Source: an uncultured Sphingomonadales bacterium
GTDB taxonomy: Bacteria; Pseudomonadota; Alphaproteobacteria; Sphingomonadales; Sphingomonadaceae
NCBI GenBank assembly: GCA_903832325.1
Contig: CAILBC010000026.1
Coordinates: forward strand, 186,001 to 250,000
Reading direction: 5' to 3'
Length of the DNA: 64,000 bases
Shown: piece by piece, positions 18,325 through 27,843 of the stretch
Numbering within the stretch: the stretch's first letter is position 1
Layout of the letters: each line of letters opens with the position of its first letter
Position numbers and translations under genes: made by a program
Notes under the pieces: model-generated
Told to the model about the DNA's origin: nothing
What the model saw: the letters and a program-made list of their open reading frames with translations, nothing else
Database searches by the model: none

Positions 18325-19281
18325 ATGCGCATTTTTGTGGCCGGGCACCGCGGGATGGTCGGGGGGGCGATCGCCCGGAAACTGCGCGAACGCGGCGTCG
18401 ATGTGATCACCCGCACGCGCGCAGAGCTTGATCTGACCAGCCAGGCGGCGGTGGCGGCGTTCTTCGCGGCAGAACGGCCCGATGCGGTGGTGCTGGCCGC
18501 GGCCAAAGTGGGCGGGATCCACGCCAACAACACTTATCCAGCCGATTTCATTTACGAAAACCTGATGATCGAATGCAACGTGATCCACCAGGCGTTTGCC
18601 GCCGGTGTGGGCCGCCTGCTGCAACTGGGATCATCGTGCATCTATCCCCGCGCGGTGCCGCAGCCGATGCGCGAAGATGCGCTGCTGACCGGGGTGCTGG
18701 AATCGACCAACGAACCCTATGCCATTGCCAAGATTGCCGGGATCAAGCTGTGCGAAAGCTATAACCGCCAGCACGGCACCGATTATCGCAGCGTCATGCC
18801 GACCAATCTGTATGGCCCAGGCGACAATTTTCACCCGGAAAACAGCCATGTTCTGCCCGCGTTGATCCTGCGGTTTCACGAAGCGGCTGCGGCCGGCGCG
18901 GACGAAGTGATGATCTGGGGTTCGGGTGCGCCGCGCCGCGAATTCCTGCATGTGGACGATATGGCCGAGGCCTCGCTGTTCGTTTTCGATCTTCCGGTCG
19001 AAACCTATCGCGCGAATACCCAGCCGATGCTGAGCCATGTCAATGTCGGATCGGGGGTTGATGTGTCGATCCTCGAACTGGCGCAGATCATCGCGCGGGT
19101 CACCGGGTTTGCCGGGCGGATCACCACCGACCCCTCGCGGCCCGATGGCACCATGCGCAAGCTGATGGACGTATCGCGGCTGGCCGACATGGGCTGGCGT
19201 GCGCAGATCGATCTGGAACGCGGGATTGCCGAAACCTATCAATGGTTTCTGGATAACCAGTCGGCGCTGCGGGCGGCCTGA
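18325..19281 (+). CDS. fcl: GDP-L-fucose synthase
   Basis: Fcl (WcaG) epimerises and reduces GDP-4-keto-6-deoxymannose to GDP-L-fucose. The 318-residue protein starts [20 protein letters not shown]. It has the Ser-rich [15 protein letters not shown], the catalytic YAIAK, and [19 protein letters not shown], all family hallmarks. The start at 18325 is four bases after the gmd stop, so the two are co-transcribed. The WcaI-type transferase follows downstream, a colanic-acid-like arrangement. Confidence 0.97.
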   Translation: MRIFVAGHRGMVGGAIARKLRERGVDVITRTRAELDLTSQAAVAAFFAAERPDAVVLAAAKVGGIHANNTYPADFIYENLMIECNVIHQAFAAGVGRLLQLGSSCIYPRAVPQPMREDALLTGVLESTNEPYAIAKIAGIKLCESYNRQHGTDYRSVMPTNLYGPGDNFHPENSHVLPALILRFHEAAAAGADEVMIWGSGAPRREFLHVDDMAEASLFVFDLPVETYRANTQPMLSHVNVGSGVDVSILELAQIIARVTGFAGRITTDPSRPDGTMRKLMDVSRLADMGWRAQIDLERGIAETYQWFLDNQSALRAA

Positions 19282-19364
19282 CAGGACATGGCCGCCGACC
19301 TGTTTCCGATTGACCGTTGCAGGGCTTTGCCATGCTGCCGCCTTGCCAGGGGTTCTGTTTGCGC

Positions 19365-20591
19365 ATGAATGTGTTGATCATCGGGTTGAATTACGCGCCG
19401 GAACCGGTCGGTATCGGCCCCTACACTACCGGCATGGCCGAGGCGCTTGTGCAATATGGCCATCGCGTGGTCGCGGTAACCGGGAAGGCGTATTATCCGC
19501 GATGGGAACTCCATGCCGATCATCGGCGTCCAGGCGTTTTGCGGGGCACGGAAAACGGCGTGACCACGATTCGCGTGCCGATCTATATCCCCGCGCAGCC
19601 CAGCGGCGTGCGGCGGGTTTTGCACCATTTCAGCTATGTGCTGCGCGCGCTGCGGCCGGCGCTGGCGGCCGCGCGGCAGGATCGGCCCGATGTGGTGATC
19701 TGCATTGCCCCATCGCTGCTGTCGATGCTGGTGGCGCGGTGGGTCGCGCGCCGCACCGGCGCACGGCTGTGGCTGCATATCCAGGATTTCGAAGTGGAGG
19801 CGGCATTTGCCACCGGCCTGCTGAAGGATGGCGGGCTGATCGGGCGGGTTGCGCGCGCGTTCGAACGCTGGAGCTTTCGCGCCACGCGGATCAGTTCGAT
19901 TTCGCCGCAGATGTGCGCGCGGCTGGTTGATAGCGGGGTTGCGCCTGAACGCGTGATCGAATTCCGCAACTGGGCCGATATCGATTCCATTCAGCCGATG
20001 GCCGGCGTTTCGCCCTATCGCGCCGAATTCGGCATCACCACCCGGCATGTTGCGCTTTATTCGGGCAATATCGCCAACAAGCAGGGGATCGAAATTTTGG
20101 TCGATGTTGCCCGTCTGCTGCAGCATCGCGAGGATCTGACGTTTGTCATCGCCGGCGAAGGCGCGTTGCGCGACGCGCTGGTGGCGGCCGCCGGCGATCT
20201 TGACAACATCCGGTTCGAACAGTTGCAACCGCGCGAACGGCTGAGCGATTTGCTGGGCCTGGCCACGGTCCATCTTCTGCCGCAGATGGCCGGCGCGGCC
20301 GATCTGGTGCTGCCGTCAAAGCTGACGAACATGCTGGCATCGGGCCGCGCGGTGATCGCGACGGCCAGCGCCGGCACGGGCCTGGCGCAGGAATGCGAAG
20401 GCTGCGGCCTGATCATTGAGCCGGGCGACGCTGCGGCCATGGCGCAGGCCATCGTGCATCTGCTCGATCATCCGGACGAACGCGCGCAGTTTGGCCTTGC
20501 CGCGCGGCAGCGGGCTGAAGAACGCTGGTCGCGCACGGCCATTCTCGGCAGGTTTGAAGCCGAATTGCGCCGTTGTGCAGGTGTTTCGTGA
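19365..20591 (+). CDS. wcaI: WcaI-type glycosyltransferase (GT4)
   Basis: This 408-residue GT-B transferase begins at ATG 19365 with MNVLIIGLNYAPEPVGIGPY, the typical start of the colanic acid WcaI group, which is often fucose-linked. The C-terminal half shows VALYSGNIANKQGIEILVD and the donor-site region LPQMAGAADLVLPSKLTNML. Longer in-frame starts upstream add a hydrophobic, unlikely leader. It is the third gene after gmd–fcl, so it may transfer fucose; the substrate is inference. Confidence 0.88.
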   Translation: MNVLIIGLNYAPEPVGIGPYTTGMAEALVQYGHRVVAVTGKAYYPRWELHADHRRPGVLRGTENGVTTIRVPIYIPAQPSGVRRVLHHFSYVLRALRPALAAARQDRPDVVICIAPSLLSMLVARWVARRTGARLWLHIQDFEVEAAFATGLLKDGGLIGRVARAFERWSFRATRISSISPQMCARLVDSGVAPERVIEFRNWADIDSIQPMAGVSPYRAEFGITTRHVALYSGNIANKQGIEILVDVARLLQHREDLTFVIAGEGALRDALVAAAGDLDNIRFEQLQPRERLSDLLGLATVHLLPQMAGAADLVLPSKLTNMLASGRAVIATASAGTGLAQECEGCGLIIEPGDAAAMAQAIVHLLDHPDERAQFGLAARQRAEERWSRTAILGRFEAELRRCAGVS

Positions 20592-20832
20592 TGTCCATTT
20601 TCGCAGCCCGTGGCACGAATTTGCAACGATCGCGGTGCACGGCGCGGATACAACCGCGACGGCAGTCGGCCGAACGGGATTTTCAGCCGGCGGTCGAAAA
20701 ATCGTTGTCACTTCGGACTGTTCAGAATAGGACAAAGTTTTCTTGCAGCCCTGCTGTGCAGTCACGTCAAGATATTGTCGTATGCCGACAATTCGGTAAG
20801 TCAATTGTCCAAGCGGGATCGGGTTCGACGCT
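20592..20832 (+). promoter_or_regulatory. ugd upstream region with dyad operator-like site
   Basis: This 241-base gap separates wcaI from ugd and is visibly lower in G+C near its end. A perfect 7-bp inverted repeat, ATTGTCG and CGACAAT with a 5-base spacer, lies at 20774–20792, about 40 bases before the ugd ATG. It could be a repressor or activator site over the ugd promoter. No gene fits here. Confidence 0.5.
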
Positions 20833-22134
20833 ATGAAACTGGTAATGGTCGGTGCGGGTTATGTTGGTCTCGTGTCCGGGGCGTGCTTTGCCGACTTTGG
20901 CCATGATGTGGTCTGTGTCGATCTGGACAGCAAGAAGATCGATCTTCTGACCAACGGCATCATGCCCATCTATGAGCCCGGACTGGAAGATCTGGTGAAG
21001 GCCGGGTCAAAGAGCGGGCGCCTGCGCTTCACCACCGAAATGGCTTCGGCGGTCGATGGCGCCGATGCGGTGTTCATCGCGGTGGGCACGCCGTCACGCC
21101 GCGGCGATGGCCATGCCGACATGGCCTATGTCTATGCCGCGGCAGAGGCGATTGCCGCGTCGCTGACCGGGTTTACGGTGATCGTCAACAAATCGACCGT
21201 TCCGGTGGGCACGGGCGATGAAGTCGAACGCGTGATCCGCGCCACCAATCCCCAGGCCGAATTTGCCGTGGTGTCGAACCCGGAATTCCTGCGCGAAGGT
21301 GCGGCAATCAACGATTTCAAGCGGCCCGATCGCATCGTGCTGGGCGGCGAAGACGCGCGCGGCATGGCCGTGATGCGCGAAGTCTATCGCCCGCTGGTGC
21401 TGGGCCGTTCGCCGGTGATCGAAATGAGCCGGCGCAGCGCCGAGCTGACGAAATATGCCAGCAACGCGTTTTTGGCGACAAAGATCACCTTTATCAACGA
21501 AATGGCCGATCTGTGCGAAAGCGTGGGCGCCGATATTTCCGACGTGTCGTTCGGGCTGGGCATGGACAACCGGATCGGGCCGAAATTCCTGCACGCCGGG
21601 CCGGGCTATGGCGGATCGTGCTTTCCCAAGGATACGCTGGCGCTGCTCAAGACTGCGGACGATTTCAACACGCCGCAGCGCATTGTCGAGGCGGTAGTTG
21701 CCGTCAATGACCGGCGCAAGCGCGCGATGGGGCGCAAAGTGGTCGATGCGCTGGATGGCCAGGTGCGCGGGCGCCGCATTGCCCTGCTGGGCCTGACGTT
21801 CAAGCCCAACACCGACGACATGCGCGATGCGCCGTCGATCGCGATCGTGCGCACCCTGCTCGATGCCGGCGCGGTGATCCACGCGCATGATCCCGCCGGG
21901 ATGGAACAGGCCGAAAAAGTGCTGACCGACGTGACCTATCACGATGATCCGTACGAAGCGATGCAAGGCGCCGATGCGGTGGTGATCGTGACCGAATGGG
22001 ATGCGTTCCGCGCGCTCGATCTCAACCGCATGCACAGCCTGCTCGGCCGCCCGGTGCTGGTCGATTTGCGCAATATCTATCAGCGCGAAACGGTCGAGGC
22101 GGCGGGGCTGTCCTATTTCGCCATCGGCAGGTGA
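20833..22134 (+). CDS. ugd: UDP-glucose 6-dehydrogenase
   Basis: Ugd oxidises UDP-glucose twice to UDP-glucuronate. The 433-residue protein begins MKLVMVGAGYVGLVSGACFA, the NAD-binding loop. The catalytic cysteine is Cys263 in GYGGSCFPKD, and GLTFKPNTDDMRDAPS is the third family motif. UDP-GlcA is both a possible building block and the substrate of the 4-epimerase at 42824. The acetyltransferase gene follows 43 bases downstream. Confidence 0.97.
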   Translation: MKLVMVGAGYVGLVSGACFADFGHDVVCVDLDSKKIDLLTNGIMPIYEPGLEDLVKAGSKSGRLRFTTEMASAVDGADAVFIAVGTPSRRGDGHADMAYVYAAAEAIAASLTGFTVIVNKSTVPVGTGDEVERVIRATNPQAEFAVVSNPEFLREGAAINDFKRPDRIVLGGEDARGMAVMREVYRPLVLGRSPVIEMSRRSAELTKYASNAFLATKITFINEMADLCESVGADISDVSFGLGMDNRIGPKFLHAGPGYGGSCFPKDTLALLKTADDFNTPQRIVEAVVAVNDRRKRAMGRKVVDALDGQVRGRRIALLGLTFKPNTDDMRDAPSIAIVRTLLDAGAVIHAHDPAGMEQAEKVLTDVTYHDDPYEAMQGADAVVIVTEWDAFRALDLNRMHSLLGRPVLVDLRNIYQRETVEAAGLSYFAIGR

Positions 22135-22177
22135 TGGGCGGGGCGCCCTGCCGCGCTGACGCTGCGGGGCGCGTGGC

Positions 22178-22810
22178 ATGACCGAGCTGCATCAACCGCT
22201 GGTCCAGCCGGCCGATGGCCAGCGCAATGCGGCGGTCAGCTTTTCGTTGCGCAACCGGCTGGTGCGCGTGGTGTGGCAGATTGTCTGGGCCCTGTTTGCG
22301 GCGTGGACACCGCCGCCGCTGCACGCCTGGCGGGGCTTTTTATTGCGCAGCTTTGGCGCGCGGATCGGCCGGGGCACGCGGATTTATGGCACGGCGATCG
22401 TGTGGCTGCCGGCCAATCTGGATGTGGGTGACGGATCGATCATCGGGCCACGCGTGCGGGTTTACAACCAGGGTCGCATCACCATCGGCACCAATACCGT
22501 GGTCAGTCAGGGTGCGCATTTGTGCGCCAGCACGCATGACTACGAATCGCCCAATTTCCAGCTGGTGCTGCGCCCGATCGTGATCGGCAATGATGCCTGG
22601 GTGGCTGCCGAGGCCTTTGTCGGCCCCGGCGTCACCATTGGCGATGGCGCGGTACTGGCGGCCCGCGGCGTAGCCGTGCGCGATATCGAACCCTGGTCGG
22701 TGGCGGGCGGCAATCCGGCAAAGCAGATCCGCATGCGCGAAGTGCCGTGCCGCGATGGCGCGCAGACCGGGCCGGCGAAGGCTGCGCCCCACCGGCAGGA
22801 CGGCGCCTGA
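22178..22810 (+). CDS. wcaF: WcaF-like hexapeptide acetyltransferase
   Basis: This 210-residue protein has a hydrophobic/aromatic N-terminal part with RVVWQIVWALFAAWTPPPLH, common in WcaF-type acetyltransferases. A left-handed beta-helix follows with hexad repeats (IGRGTRIYGTAIVWLPANLD, then VTIGDGAVLAARGVAVRDIE). The motif GAHLCASTHDYES carries the expected catalytic His. It likely O-acetylates a sugar of the repeat unit. It is the last gene of the plus-strand run and converges with the tailspike-like gene, 3 bases away. Confidence 0.85.
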   Translation: MTELHQPLVQPADGQRNAAVSFSLRNRLVRVVWQIVWALFAAWTPPPLHAWRGFLLRSFGARIGRGTRIYGTAIVWLPANLDVGDGSIIGPRVRVYNQGRITIGTNTVVSQGAHLCASTHDYESPNFQLVLRPIVIGNDAWVAAEAFVGPGVTIGDGAVLAARGVAVRDIEPWSVAGGNPAKQIRMREVPCRDGAQTGPAKAAPHRQDGA

Positions 22811-22813
22811 TCA

Positions 22814-25216
22814 TTACCTGATGCGATAGAAGAAGTTTGTTCCCAACGGGTTGCTGGTCGGGCTGTTGACGATGATGTTGATGACGAACGGCACGTTCTG
22901 CGTGATGTCAAAGCCGCCGGCATAAAGCGAAGCCTGGCCCATCGCGCTCAACACGCCAGACCCCATCGCCTCGATGGTTGACCACGTGGTCAGGCCCGAA
23001 CCGCCCGTGGGCTGAAACCGCACCACCATGCGCCACCAGGTTGCCGCGCCATAGGCGGGAATGCTGGACAGTGTGGCCAGCGTGGCAAATTTGGTTCCGC
23101 CAGAAAGCGCCTGCTGGATGCCGATAGTCAGCGTGGTGCCCGATACCATGCCCGATGCGAACGACCCGATGATTTCCATTTCATAGACCGGCGTGGTCAG
23201 GAAATTTTCGCCATCGTCGGTGCGCAGCGCGCCGGGCAGATATGTGGTGAAATTGCCGATCGTCGCGGTGCCGGTGCCGCCGGTATAGCTGGCGTAATAG
23301 TTCAGCGAGTTGGCCTCGCCCTTCAGCGCAAGGCGGTAATTGGTCGGCGCATTGGTATAGGGCATCAGCACGCGTTTTTCGCTGCGCAGCCAGTTGGTAT
23401 AGGGGCGGCCATTTTCGATCGTGTTGGTGTCGGTAATTTCCTCGACCGTGGCGCCGATCGCTGCCTGGATCGCGGCAAAGCTTGATCCGATACGCCCGCC
23501 CATGCGGTATTGGCGCGAATTGGTCTGGTCAAACAGGCCGACGTTGTTGCCCCCGCCGACGAAATGATAATCGCCACCCACCAGCGCGCCCGCGTTGTTG
23601 AAGCACGAACCATTGCCGTTCAGCCCGACTTTCACCGTGCTGTTCACATGCATGCCCGGCCCGCCAAACACGCCCGCGCCGCCGGTGTTGTACCACCCGC
23701 CAAACGTGCTTTCATAAATATAATCAACCACATGAACACAGGGGCTGGACAGCAGGTAGGATGATATCGTGGTCGATGCCACGGTCTGGCTGTTGGTCAC
23801 GGTCCACACATTGGCCGACACATTGGCCAGCACCGTGGTCGCCGTGATGATCCCCGTGCCGGACAGCACATTGCCCACGGCCAGGGCGCCGGTGGTGGTG
23901 CCCGTAACGGTCAGCGTGGATGTCTGCCCGTCGGCATTTGGTGCAATCGATCCGGTCACGACCACGGTCGGGCTGCCCGGCAGATGGTTGGCCGCCTGGT
24001 CTTCGAACCGGCACCCCAGCCAGGTCACGGTGGAAAACCGCTGGCCAAAACCGGGCGGCGTGCTGCGCAGGCGCAACATGCCCTGGGTGTGGCCCACGCC
24101 GGGCTGGTTGAACACGGTCAGCACGTTCGTGTAATTGCCCGTGCCGGTAATCTGGTTGAACCCGTCGACAAACAGCGCCGGCCCGGTGCCGCACATGAAT
24201 TGCGTGTTGCTGGCCATGAACAGCGTCGCATCCGCCCCGGTCGAAGCGAGCGAGGTATAGAATTTGCTGGCAATGCTGCCCGGATTGATCAGCCCGAAAT
24301 AGGCGCCAAACAGGTTTGCCGCACCCCCGCCGTAAATCGCGCAGTTGTCAAAATTGAACTGGTCGGCGGAATAGCCGAACACCGCCATCAACGACGATGA
24401 TCCATAATCGTTCACGATCACATCGCGCATCGTGAACAGGTTCATCCCGCTGTTCGTCGTTTCGGCAAACATCAGCATGCAGGTGTGCTGGCTGGTCGTG
24501 GTCGATTCGATCAGCAGCGCCTGGATGAAACCGCGATTGCCATTGGTAAAATCGAACGCCGGATAGCTTTCGGTCAGATCGGCCACCAGGCGGCTGGACC
24601 GGCACGATCCCATCAGCTGCAGCGTAAACCCGGTAAAGGCGTTGGTTTTTCCGCAATTCAGGGATTTGGTGAACCGGTATTCGCGCGGGCCGATCACCAG
24701 CGCGCCGTTGCAATTGGCCTGGGCAAAGGTGATTGCTTTCTGGATCGCGGCGGTATCGTCGGGCAATGCGGCATAGCCCGAAACCGAATACCCGGTGCCG
24801 CCCACCGCGCCAAACATCGCCACGCTGACCACCGGCATCGACAGTTTCCACCAGGCGCCATCCGCGCTTTGGAAACTGCCGCCATCGGAAAACGGCCCCG
24901 TTGCGCGCACATAAGTCGCCCCGCCGCCATCGCCCGCGGTGGCATAGCCGCTGGTGGTGATCGTGGAGACCGCCGCCGGCACGGGATTGGCCGCCATTTG
25001 CGCGCGCGTGGGCAGCGAATGCGGGGTCTGGCCGGTTTGCAGCGCGGTGATGAACCCGGCCATGGTCGTCCACAGCGTTCCGCCCACCGTATCGGACGAT
25101 GCCACATGACTGGCCCCGTCGGCGCCGGCCGCGGTCGCGCCCAGCGCGCCCGACAGTGCTTGCGATTTTGCAAGGGCATAATTGGCCCGTACCAATGCTG
25201 CGCCTGATCCTGCCAT
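22814..25216 (-). CDS. Tailspike-like right-handed beta-helix protein
   Basis: The start ATG 25216 follows an AGGGA about 8 bases upstream and gives 800 residues. No signal peptide is visible. The N-terminal part has TSGYATAGDGGGATYVRA and then DDTAAIQKAITFAQANCNGA with LVIGPREYRFTKSL, the usual entry to the pectin-lyase-like helix of phage tailspikes. An inserted module near residues 440–500 (VGNVLSGTGI, then TVTNSQTVASTTI) is a repeat type I know from phage tail proteins. The C-terminal part looks like a beta-sandwich. A depolymerase or lyase acting on the locus polysaccharide is plausible but unproven; no active-site residues can be named. Confidence 0.7.
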   Translation of the reverse strand: MAGSGAALVRANYALAKSQALSGALGATAAGADGASHVASSDTVGGTLWTTMAGFITALQTGQTPHSLPTRAQMAANPVPAAVSTITTSGYATAGDGGGATYVRATGPFSDGGSFQSADGAWWKLSMPVVSVAMFGAVGGTGYSVSGYAALPDDTAAIQKAITFAQANCNGALVIGPREYRFTKSLNCGKTNAFTGFTLQLMGSCRSSRLVADLTESYPAFDFTNGNRGFIQALLIESTTTSQHTCMLMFAETTNSGMNLFTMRDVIVNDYGSSSLMAVFGYSADQFNFDNCAIYGGGAANLFGAYFGLINPGSIASKFYTSLASTGADATLFMASNTQFMCGTGPALFVDGFNQITGTGNYTNVLTVFNQPGVGHTQGMLRLRSTPPGFGQRFSTVTWLGCRFEDQAANHLPGSPTVVVTGSIAPNADGQTSTLTVTGTTTGALAVGNVLSGTGIITATTVLANVSANVWTVTNSQTVASTTISSYLLSSPCVHVVDYIYESTFGGWYNTGGAGVFGGPGMHVNSTVKVGLNGNGSCFNNAGALVGGDYHFVGGGNNVGLFDQTNSRQYRMGGRIGSSFAAIQAAIGATVEEITDTNTIENGRPYTNWLRSEKRVLMPYTNAPTNYRLALKGEANSLNYYASYTGGTGTATIGNFTTYLPGALRTDDGENFLTTPVYEMEIIGSFASGMVSGTTLTIGIQQALSGGTKFATLATLSSIPAYGAATWWRMVVRFQPTGGSGLTTWSTIEAMGSGVLSAMGQASLYAGGFDITQNVPFVINIIVNSPTSNPLGTNFFYRIR

Positions 25217-25537
25217 AGTGCGTGTTCCCTGGTTGGCTGCGCGCACGGCAAAGCACCGGCGGTCAGCATGTGTGCACGGCGGGTGGTTGCAGCGCGAACC
25301 AAGGCCCCGCTGCGGTTCGCGGCGCCGGATCCGGCACCGGACGAAACGCGCGCGGCAAGGGCATGAAACGCAAACGAAATTGTGCGCACCAACCGAGTGA
25401 CCGCGGCCTAGATTGGGACGCAGGGTCTTTGGATCGCAGCAAACGGGCCCTGGCGCAGCGCAATCTGCGCAGGGTCAGGGGCAATCAGATCGCAACGGGG
25501 GGGCTGGTCTGCCCGGTTGCGGCCGTGCCGCGCGGGT
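25217..25537. promoter_or_regulatory. Gap between tailspike-like and GT2 genes
   Basis: This gap of 321 bases lies on the upstream side of the tailspike-like gene and the downstream side of the GT2 gene. A hairpin with arms CCCTGGCGCAG and CTGCGCAGGG (one bulge) lies at 25448–25474 and may end the flippase–GT2 transcript. The tailspike-like gene may therefore have its own promoter here. No gene is supported. Confidence 0.4.
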
Positions 25538-26563
25538 TCAGCGCCGGCCGGGCAAAGGCGGCGTGCCGGGAAACCCCGGCGGAGACCTTCCGAAATCCCG
25601 CGCCATCTGCAACCCTTTGAAAAAGCCGGCCCAGCCGCCCAAAAACTGCCCCTTCAGCGTGCGTGGCCGCTTGATCAGGCTGTGCACAAAATAATACCCA
25701 CCCGGGCAGTGCCGAAACCCGACCACCACCGCGAACAGGGCATAGATCGCTTTGCGATAGAACGGCATGAATGCCAGATTGTACGCCGTGCTGTTCGCCG
25801 TCCATTCAAAGCATTTTTTCTGGCTCCACGTGCCGTGGGCATAATCCGGTTTGAACGCCGGGTAATGATCGACCACCGCGGTGGGGTCCAAAATGATCTT
25901 CCACCCGGCGTGGCGCAGATTGGTGCAGAACCAGGTATCATTGCCGCCCTGCGCGCCAATGCCCAGCAGCCGTTCGTCAAGCCGCAGCGTGCCCATCGCC
26001 GTGCGCCGCACCGCCCAGTTGCAGCCCTTGATCGTTTCCACTTCGCGCGGGGGGCCCTCCACGCATTCGTAACGGCCCACGATATGGCCCCAGATACTGC
26101 GGTACCCGGCGCGCTTGTGCTTTTTCAGCGTGGCGGTTCCGGTCGGGCCGTGGATGAAATCCGATCCGCCCGCGGCGCCCACCATCGGATCGGAAAAATG
26201 GCCCACGATCTTGTCGATCCAGCCTTCGCGCATGGCAATATCATCATCCAGCACGATGATGATATCGCTGTCGGCGCGGTCGAAGGCGGCGTTGATCGCG
26301 GCCACCTGGCCCGGCACATAGACACTCACCGGGATCAGGTTGTCCCATTTGCCGGCATTGGCAGCCAGCCAGGCCACTGCATCGGCATCTTCGTCCGGGC
26401 GGTGGACCAGAAAGATTTTCTCGATCTTGCGGCCTTGCGCAAAAATCGAAATGAATTCGTTGTCGAGCAGGTCCGACCGGCGAAACGTCGGGATGATGAT
26501 GTCGACCGTCGGCGATCCATCGTCGTTACGGCCAGTGTCAATGCAGGCAGTATCACCAGTCAT
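25538..26563 (-). CDS. Glycosyltransferase family 2
   Basis: This 341-residue GT-A transferase begins MTGDTACIDTGRNDDGSP at ATG 26563. VDIIIPTFRRSDLLDN is the nucleotide-binding strand, IIIVLDDDIAMREGWID holds the metal-binding DDD (DXD), and LGIGAQGGNDTWFC with a DP following is the catalytic-base region. The reading frame runs open far upstream, but that part overlaps the flippase gene and lacks family similarity. The ATG overlaps the flippase stop (ATGA). The sugar donor is unknown. Confidence 0.87.
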   Translation of the reverse strand: MTGDTACIDTGRNDDGSPTVDIIIPTFRRSDLLDNEFISIFAQGRKIEKIFLVHRPDEDADAVAWLAANAGKWDNLIPVSVYVPGQVAAINAAFDRADSDIIIVLDDDIAMREGWIDKIVGHFSDPMVGAAGGSDFIHGPTGTATLKKHKRAGYRSIWGHIVGRYECVEGPPREVETIKGCNWAVRRTAMGTLRLDERLLGIGAQGGNDTWFCTNLRHAGWKIILDPTAVVDHYPAFKPDYAHGTWSQKKCFEWTANSTAYNLAFMPFYRKAIYALFAVVVGFRHCPGGYYFVHSLIKRPRTLKGQFLGGWAGFFKGLQMARDFGRSPPGFPGTPPLPGRR

Positions 26564-27843
26564 ATGTCTCCGCGCCTTTTTGCTGCGATGATGTCTGCGA
26601 TAATGGACACGAGATAGCCAAGCGAAAAGCCGGCCTGCAACCACAGGGCATCCGATAACCGGGAAATGTTCAGAAACAGCGGCGCCACCAGGCACCAGCC
26701 CAGCCCGACCGGAATCTGCAGCCAGGCAAAGTGGTTGAACCCCCGATGCGCCAGCAAATTCCACGAAATCGCCAGGCTGGAATAAAGCGCCGCATTGATC
26801 ATCGCGATCAACAGCGGCCCCTGCAGACTGGCATATTTGGCCCCGATCAGCAGCAGCACCAGATCCGGCACCAGCCAGGATGCCACCACCAGCAGCAGCG
26901 CGGGTATCGCGCAAAGCAGCGATATGCGCACGAAATGCCGCACGATATGATCTTTGTACCCCGCAAATACCGGGATCAGAAAGGCATAGCTCATGGTTTG
27001 CACCGGCCCCAGCAACTGGCCGATGCGGGTCAGCGCGCCATAATCCGCAACCGACCCGCTGCCTGCAAAAAAGCTGAGGATAAACAGCATGATCTGCGTC
27101 TGAAACACCGAAAATATCTCGGTCGGCACCTGCCGCAGGGCGGTGCTGCGCACCAGCATATAATCGGTTTCGGGCGGCTGGTTGGCGGCAGAAGGCGGCA
27201 CCAGCCGGGCAATCCAGCGCTTGATCGGCACCACCCGCATTGCCGATATCAGCACCGAAACCATCACCGATGCCACCACGCCCAGCGCATTCACCGCATG
27301 CAGCGCAGCCGTACCCACCAGCCGCACGCCGTTCAGCCCGGTATCGAGCATCTGCACGCGCGTGGTCTGCTTGGCATAATACAGCACCAGATCGACCACG
27401 CGGGTCTGCATGTCGAAAAACCACGACAGCAGCAACAGCCCCAGCAGCGCGGCAATCTGCACCGGCTGCGCGCCGTTCTGAAACAGCAGCAATCCCGAAA
27501 CGATGCAGATCGGCGGCAGCATCAGCGCCGACATCATCCGCCGCACGCGCGCCACCAGTTTGCTCGCCGCGTCCACTTTGTTCACATCGGGCCAATCGCG
27601 GCCGACCAGCGCGGCATAACCCAGGTTCACCCCGCCTTTGGTCAGCACCATCATCGCCCCCATGATGACGGTCATGATGGTATAAATGGCATAGTCATGC
27701 TTGGGCAGCCAATGCGCCAGCAACAGCCCGGTCAGCGATGCCATGCCCTGTGCCGCGGCGCTGCCGATCAGAAAGCTCGACAGGCGCACGAAAAACGGGG
27801 TGTGGCGCCGAATGGCATGGGGGATCGCGCGGGACATGGCCAT
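26560..27843 (-). CDS. Polysaccharide flippase (Wzx/PST type)
   Basis: This protein of about 427 residues has roughly twelve to fourteen hydrophobic segments and few long loops. It starts SFLIGSAAAQGMASLTGLLL, as MOP-superfamily polysaccharide flippases do. It would move undecaprenyl-diphosphate-linked repeat units across the inner membrane. The start is uncertain: ATG 27843 and ATG 27837 both fit, and ATG 27888 is possible; none has a clear ribosome binding site. It is coupled to the GT2 gene by a four-base overlap. It is the only flippase candidate in the locus. Confidence 0.8.
   Translation of the reverse strand: MAMSRAIPHAIRRHTPFFVRLSSFLIGSAAAQGMASLTGLLLAHWLPKHDYAIYTIMTVIMGAMMVLTKGGVNLGYAALVGRDWPDVNKVDAASKLVARVRRMMSALMLPPICIVSGLLLFQNGAQPVQIAALLGLLLLSWFFDMQTRVVDLVLYYAKQTTRVQMLDTGLNGVRLVGTAALHAVNALGVVASVMVSVLISAMRVVPIKRWIARLVPPSAANQPPETDYMLVRSTALRQVPTEIFSVFQTQIMLFILSFFAGSGSVADYGALTRIGQLLGPVQTMSYAFLIPVFAGYKDHIVRHFVRISLLCAIPALLLVVASWLVPDLVLLLIGAKYASLQGPLLIAMINAALYSSLAISWNLLAHRGFNHFAWLQIPVGLGWCLVAPLFLNISRLSDALWLQAGFSLGYLVSIIADIIAAKRRGDI

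Noticed and set aside
22814..25216. A prophage remnant at the tailspike-like gene
   Set aside because: No integrase, terminase, capsid, tail or lysis gene is nearby and no attachment-site repeats are visible; only the fold recalls phage.
26564..27595. A long upstream extension of the GT2 reading frame
   Set aside because: It overlaps the whole flippase gene in another frame, is Ala/Gly/Arg-rich and breaks the four-base ATGA coupling seen at 26560–26563.
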